A stretch of DNA of 64,000 nucleotides from assembly GCA_935421135.1 (NCBI GenBank), contig OW285194.1:7982376-8046375 (forward strand), in the 5' to 3' direction. The translations under genes were made by a program, and so were the position numbers. Below are positions 59,071 to 64,000 of this stretch, piece after piece. How positions within the stretch are numbered: position 1 is the first letter of the stretch; every line of letters begins with the position of its first letter. This DNA is from Bugulina stolonifera. Taxonomy: Eukaryota > Bryozoa > Gymnolaemata > Cheilostomatida > Bugulidae. The notes under the pieces were generated by a model. It worked only from the letters and a program-made list of their open reading frames with translations, searched no databases and was not told where the DNA came from.

Positions 59071-60005
59071 CTGACTGAGCTTAGGAGAAGTCTGAATTTT
59101 ATGAATTTAAGTTTAATACCATCTACATAGTTTACATTCACACTGGGCACCAGGGGGCGGCTACTATAGGCACCCACGCCACCATCCTAGATGTGTGTTC
59201 AATCAAGCATCAATACTAGCTGAGCTCTGTAAATTATCAATACTATGCATGTCTAGGCTTCAATTCATTTTCTATTTACTTGCTCAGGCAGTATAGTCAT
59301 TGTATAGTGCTGTAATAGTCATGTTATATGTGTACACTGTACCCATGCATGTTCATGTTCCACACTTATCTTGTATTAACTCACTCAGACACGTGAAATC
59401 CATGACTTCTTGAAAATGTGCTGGTGTTGAAACTTTTCCTATATCCGCCCCTGCTGGGCACTACATGTACACTATCTATACAGGGTTCGGGGGGCATGAG
59501 GTATTATTTCTTCAATCTTGGTGCTACCTACAATGTGACAGAAGTGAGAATATGGAGTCGAGACGGCACAGACCCCACCTATGGTCAGTAGTACAATGTA
59601 GTTTAGGTACCTTGGCTAAAATTTTTAACATGGCAAATGAGGACCACAACCACTTACTTTAACTAACTGCTTGATATACATGTAGCTATTGATTCTGCTG
59701 CAAGTCTAATCTTGGTGATGAAGCTACATGTACATAAACAGCCTACGTGACCAAATGTTTTAGCTGAGCAGTTCAAGAATATACGAGTAACCTTGGCGGA
59801 TGAATACACTCTTGGCTTTGAGGATGAAAGTCACAAACTGTGTGTAGAGCGAGCAGGCTCACCTCCAGCAGGATCAACCAGACCAGAGGTTTTCAAATGT
59901 AGTAGCCCGATGGAAGCACAGAATGTCCAGGTGTCTATGGTCAATGTGACAAACCCAGATGATTTGCTCTGTATTGCTGAGATAGAGGTTTATGTAGAAC
60001 CATAG
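57528..60005 (+). CDS. Secreted F-type lectin (fucolectin/tachylectin-like), 6 exons
   Basis: Exons are 57528-57552, 57813-57836, 58218-58241, 58783-58886, 59484-59583 and 59764-60005 (phases 1,1,1,0,1), giving 172 residues. MLLFLILLASSFLE is the signal peptide. The mature protein is a single F5/8-type-C-like fucolectin domain: SLYAADGDYAD, VFCTNGQ, the YYFFNLGATYNVTEVRIWSR strand pair, and a C-terminal half with LCVERAG, RPEVFKC and LLCIAEIEVYVEP, the family's closing strand. The HxRxDxxC sugar motif of typical fucolectins is not evident, so fucose binding is uncertain. The first three exons are unusually small (25, 24 and 24 nt). A TATA box lies upstream and a poly-A signal AATAAA at 60052-60057. 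The role is probably extracellular recognition of glycans. Confidence 0.85.
58935..59071 (+). repeat. Tetranucleotide repeat (TTGA)n with GATC core
   Basis: A long GATT/TTGA array with an internal GATCGATCGATC palindrome lies in intron 4 of the F-type lectin gene. Reverse-strand open frames of Ile-Asn-Gln repeats are artefacts. Confidence 0.95.
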
Positions 60006-60057
60006 GACCATTACTCGCATTTGGATGCGCATGTATGATTTGTGTACAGTAAATAAA

Positions 60058-61076
60058 GCTAACATATCATACCAGTACCAAATCAGTTCGGTGATATCTA
60101 TGTATATATTTACAAGTTATGATCTAATACTTGCGACAAAGTAGTGCAGAGTCATGTAGATGAATAGTTTTCATCAAAAACTATCTGCATATACCCACAT
60201 GAATGTTTCTACCTCCTGCTTGTAGCGAGCCAGCATAGAACTTGCATAGTTATGTAGCCTACTTTGGATCTGACAACAAAAATGTTTGACTCTGTGCAAT
60301 AAAAAAGTCTGTATTTTTTACTGATAGCAGCTGAAATTTCGAAAGAATTTTATTAATTTCAAGGAAGCTCTATTTCGCATTCTTTCTTTCCTACAACTGT
60401 CATCAATGAATTCACACTTGGTACCATTCAGTGAGGACTGTTAGGAAAAGAAAATGAAACAAGCATACATGTACATTGTTTACTTTACACGAGCCTAGCA
60501 TGCTAAATATTGGTATGCAACGAGACGTCATATTTATCATAATCAAAGCATCAGACATGCATATATGAATTGGTTACTCCTCTCTGTAATAGATTAATAT
60601 TGTCTACATGTACACACTTACAGTAAATACTAGCAAGGTATGCAGTAATTCTAATTATCAAAATAACAGAAAACCTATTGCGATTTAATTCCACATAAAA
60701 ATATCTTAGCTTTTACCTACAGACTACCATCTCAGCTAATATTAGTTCATTCATGTGAATTGTTTACTTGGAGTCACTCCCTCCTGTTCAAACATAGGGC
60801 CACATGAGTATATACTGGATAAAGACAGCAGTATAAATGCTAACATTTTTTTGTAAAATAGTCAAATTATGTTCATTTAGGCTTACAACCATTTCTTTTC
60901 TGCAAACAATTCAATGTTTCTACTTGCTCCATGAACATGTGTATTGTTTTGTTATAATAATAAGAAAGCAAATACTATTTTGGAGAATATTTCATTTTAC
61001 TCAAAATGTATTACAATACAATCCTGTAAATTTACAATCGTATGGTAATGCTATTTATTTTCTTTATGAGAAGAAA
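60058..61076. other. Intergenic stretch
   Basis: AT-rich sequence between the lectin poly-A site and the Ly6-type pseudogene. No gene or ordered repeat is recognised. Confidence 0.55.
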
Positions 61077-61717
61077 TTATATTGTTTCTGGCACATCTCC
61101 AGCATTGCAGAGGCTCTGGTGGCAGTAACAGACAGCTCCCTCAGCATCATACATGATCTCAGACCTGTCAAAATTCACACAGGTTTCTGGTCAATAACTT
61201 AGTGATTCACATGATTTCATTTGAATGGTAAATCCTGAAAATTTAGGTTTGCTTTAATAGCAGTCATGTGACAAAGTACATTGTATATACACGTATCTAC
61301 TCAGTGCTAGATTAGACTATATAATAGCTCAAACCTTATCTTTAAATAGTAACTACCAGACTACATGCATATTGTATATTGCATGTAGTCTACATGATTG
61401 TAGCAGTCTACCATTGCATAATTAATTGATTAATTATTTACTTAATCAAGACAATGGTTGAAAAGTGTCTTTGCATAGAAACTGTAGCGCTTTGGTTGCT
61501 AAAATTCAGTTCTGGACATTGAATCAAAAATACTTTCATTGCGTTGTAATTCTATTCATAAATTTTATACATCTACAAGAATAAACTTGCTTACCAAACA
61601 TTTTTATTAAGTACTTTGCGCAACTGGTGATCCCTTCATCACACTGTGTGGACTTGGAGCAGTCTTCAAAAGGTTCACATGTGTGACATTCCAGAGATGT
61701 GGCCACAAGGACTAGGC
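61077..61717 (-). pseudogene. Ly6/uPAR-type gene copy, broken
   Basis: Two exons match the intact neighbour at 62910-63958: 61717-61595 and 61234-61077. They encode LECHTCEPFEDCSKSTQC at the front and GAVCYCHQSLCNAGDV at the end, with the ten-Cys pattern of a Ly6 domain. An in-frame TGA at 61193-61191 interrupts the last exon before the final three cysteine-bearing strands. No signal-peptide exon could be found between 61718 and 62900, although the flanking intron remains similar to about 61855. Both points indicate a non-functional tandem copy. Confidence 0.7.
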
Positions 61718-62909
61718 CTGAAGTAAAGAGGGTATTTTATAAAACTAGGGCGAGATCTCTTGAGGACTCTAGACTATTGATTATATAATGTAAAGCTGTT
61801 CTCTCCAAACTACGTTTATCTCTCTTGTAAAAATCTAAATTGGGAGAGGACAACTTTTTTATTATTATTAATTAATAGTTATGCTTTTCTACATTTTTAT
61901 AATAAGGTTTTATTTCTCCATGGAGACTGTTTTATATGATACCTCAAGGTTATCTTAACAGTGGCACAATTACATATACATACATACAAAGCCTTACAGG
62001 ATAGACCAGCTTTCTAAAACTTTGGGATACTTCTGCTTTTAATTCTACAATTATTACTTTATAATGCAAGTTGACTTTCCTGTCCCATTTAACTTTACGA
62101 TACCAATTAAGGCTACAATTTGTAACTAACTTTTCTCACCTATATTATAGTCTTAGTCATGCAACAAACCATAATTGTTGAGCTATACCTGAACTAATAC
62201 CAATATTATATAATCAGACATTGCATATTATTTTTCATTTTTCAAGTTTACCCTTTGATGTATAATAGCTCTATTGCATTCATCAACATAAGTTTCAATT
62301 GTGCATGTACATCTTTTAGCTTTATTATTATTATCTTCATCTATCATTTTAATCCTAATAGATATTTCTCTTTGAAGCTCAAGTTGCACGATAGCCTCTT
62401 CATCTATCCAGTATATAATTTTTAGCATCATTTTTTGTCTCTGATGATCACAATATGACTAGTGTCGAAATATAAGGAATGAATCATAAATCTCATAATT
62501 CATGTTTATGTTAAAATTACCAACCCACACCAACATCTTCTATTATAAAATCATTAGATCACAATTGTATTATGGTTGTAATGTATTACTTGGAATTATC
62601 CTCTCCTGTTTGCACAATTAGTGTCAAATATAATATGCACTAAATACAGGAACACCGACATTTTTTTTTGAAATAACCATAATATGTTAATTTACATGTA
62701 CGTTTTGGTGGCAATTCTCCTTAATGGAAATTTTCATATGTTTATACTTGCTCCACATATCTTGGGCTATCATAATGATAGAAAATCAAACATATTACTG
62801 TATTGAATAATTACTTTATTAAATACTTTATTCTACCCAAAATGTTTTACAATGCAATCTTGTAAATGTATTAATTGTATAGTAATGCTGTTTTCTTTAT
62901 GAGAAGAAA

Positions 62910-63958
62910 TTATATTGTTTCTGACACATCTCCAGCATTGCAGAGAGTCTGGTGGCAGTAACAGACAGTTCCCTCAGCATCCTTTGAGTACTCAGACATG
63001 TCATAACATTCTTCTGGTACGTCAGCTGGTGGTCCACATGATTTAGTCTTAATTGTAAGTCCTAAAATATAAATTTATCACAGTCCCAGTCATGTGGCAA
63101 TGATCTATATTTAGGCCTACTCCGTGTTAGTTTAGACTAAATGATAGCTCAAACAATATCTCTAAATAGTGACTATGCTTATATTACATGAAGGCTGCAT
63201 GTAACAGTCCACAATTGCATAATTTATTATTTGATTATTTAATTAATTAAATAATGATTAATTAATCAATTAATTGTTTAAATAACACCATGACTAAAAA
63301 GTGTCTTTGTATAGAAACCATAGCACTTTGGCTGCTAAATTTCAATTTTCAACACAGCATGAAAAACACTTTCCTTGTGTTGCCGTTCCATTCACAAGCT
63401 ATAAACTACATAATGTGTATGTGCATTAATTAAACTTGCTTACCTAACATCTTTGTTACTGAGTTTGAGCAACTTGTGACCCTTTCATCACACTGTGTGG
63501 TCTTGGAGCAGTCTTCAAAAGGTTCACACGTGTGACATTCCAGAGATGTGGCCACAAAGACTAGCCCTGAAATAAAGAGGGTATTTCTAAGACAAGGGTG
63601 TGATCTCTTGAGGAACCTAGGCTATTGACTACAATGTGAAATTGTTCTCTCCTTATTACATTTATCTATTTTGTTAAAACCTAAATTGGGAGAAGACAAT
63701 TTCATCGCATTACCATTAGCTCATAAAATTTTACACGGTTACACATTTTATAGGTATAAGAAGGCAAAGTTGTGCCTTAAGAATTAATTGTAGTTATCAT
63801 TCTATAAAATAATTTGAATATATAAAATGAGTTGCTAGAAATGGTACATTATTTTGAAAGATAGATTTGGTTGTGGTAGTAATTACAGCATGAAATTAAA
63901 TTATTTTCTAATATCACTTACCAGCGGCAACAACAGCGAATAGTAGTAGTTTGTACAT
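62910..63958 (-). CDS. Small secreted Ly6/uPAR (three-finger fold) protein, 3 exons
   Basis: Exons in transcript order are 63958-63922, 63566-63444 and 63061-62910, phases 1 and 1, giving 103 residues. MYKLLLFAVVAAGLVFVATS is a signal peptide spanning exons 1-2. The mature part has ten cysteines (LECHTC, EDC, TQC, TSC, KSC, EEC, VCYC, TLCN) and ends the domain with the Cys-Asn that marks the Ly6 family. No hydrophobic GPI-anchor tail follows, since the protein ends AGDVSETI, so it should be secreted. Ly6 proteins generally bind other proteins such as receptors or channels; the partner here is unknown. TATAAA lies at 63989-63984, only about 26 bases before the ATG, so the true 5' end may differ. 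A broken tandem copy lies downstream. Confidence 0.85.
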
Positions 63959-64000
63959 TTCTAAAGATGATTTCAGTAAACTGTTTATAACAACACTGAA

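Overview
The window is an AT-rich piece of an animal nuclear genome. Nearly every gene found is split by short GT-AG introns, and the exon phases join without conflict. Most products carry metazoan extracellular or membrane domains: PAN/apple, C-type lectin, FN3-like, F-type lectin, Ly6, and an SLC16-type transporter. There are also tRNA-derived SINEs, MITEs, a Tc1 remnant and many minisatellites. The small introns, AT richness and tandem families of lectin-like and PAN proteins would suit a sponge or another early-branching invertebrate. This placement is an inference; no marker gene settles it.

Layout. 1-7758 (+): two tandem copies of a secreted PAN + C-type-lectin gene, the first cut by the window edge. 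7759-10862: dispersed repeats, a foldback structure with arms of about 500 bp, and a decayed Tc1 transposon. 11200-19518 and 20181-28402 (+): two paralogous ten-exon genes for type I membrane proteins (signal peptide, two PAN domains, an unassigned two-exon region, two FN3-like domains, one membrane helix, a short Tyr-bearing tail). The first copy has an in-frame stop in exon 8. 37053-29775 (-): a ten-exon SLC16/monocarboxylate-transporter-like gene. 41362-51709 (+): three tandem genes for type II membrane proteins sharing a Cys-X7-Cys signature; the middle copy has two lesions. 53924-53996 (+): tRNA-Val(CAC). 57528-60005 (+): a secreted F-type lectin gene. 63958-61077 (-): an intact Ly6-type gene and a broken tandem copy of it.

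About half of the loci encode secreted or single-pass surface proteins with carbohydrate- or protein-binding folds, and most sit beside a tandem paralog that is intact or decayed. This looks like a birth-and-death neighbourhood of surface-recognition genes interrupted by one transporter. No experimental function can be read from the sequence. The least described items are the Cys-X7-Cys family and the unassigned middle region of the PAN-PAN-FN3 receptors. Splice sites were assigned by eye from GT-AG signals, phase agreement and comparison between paralogs.
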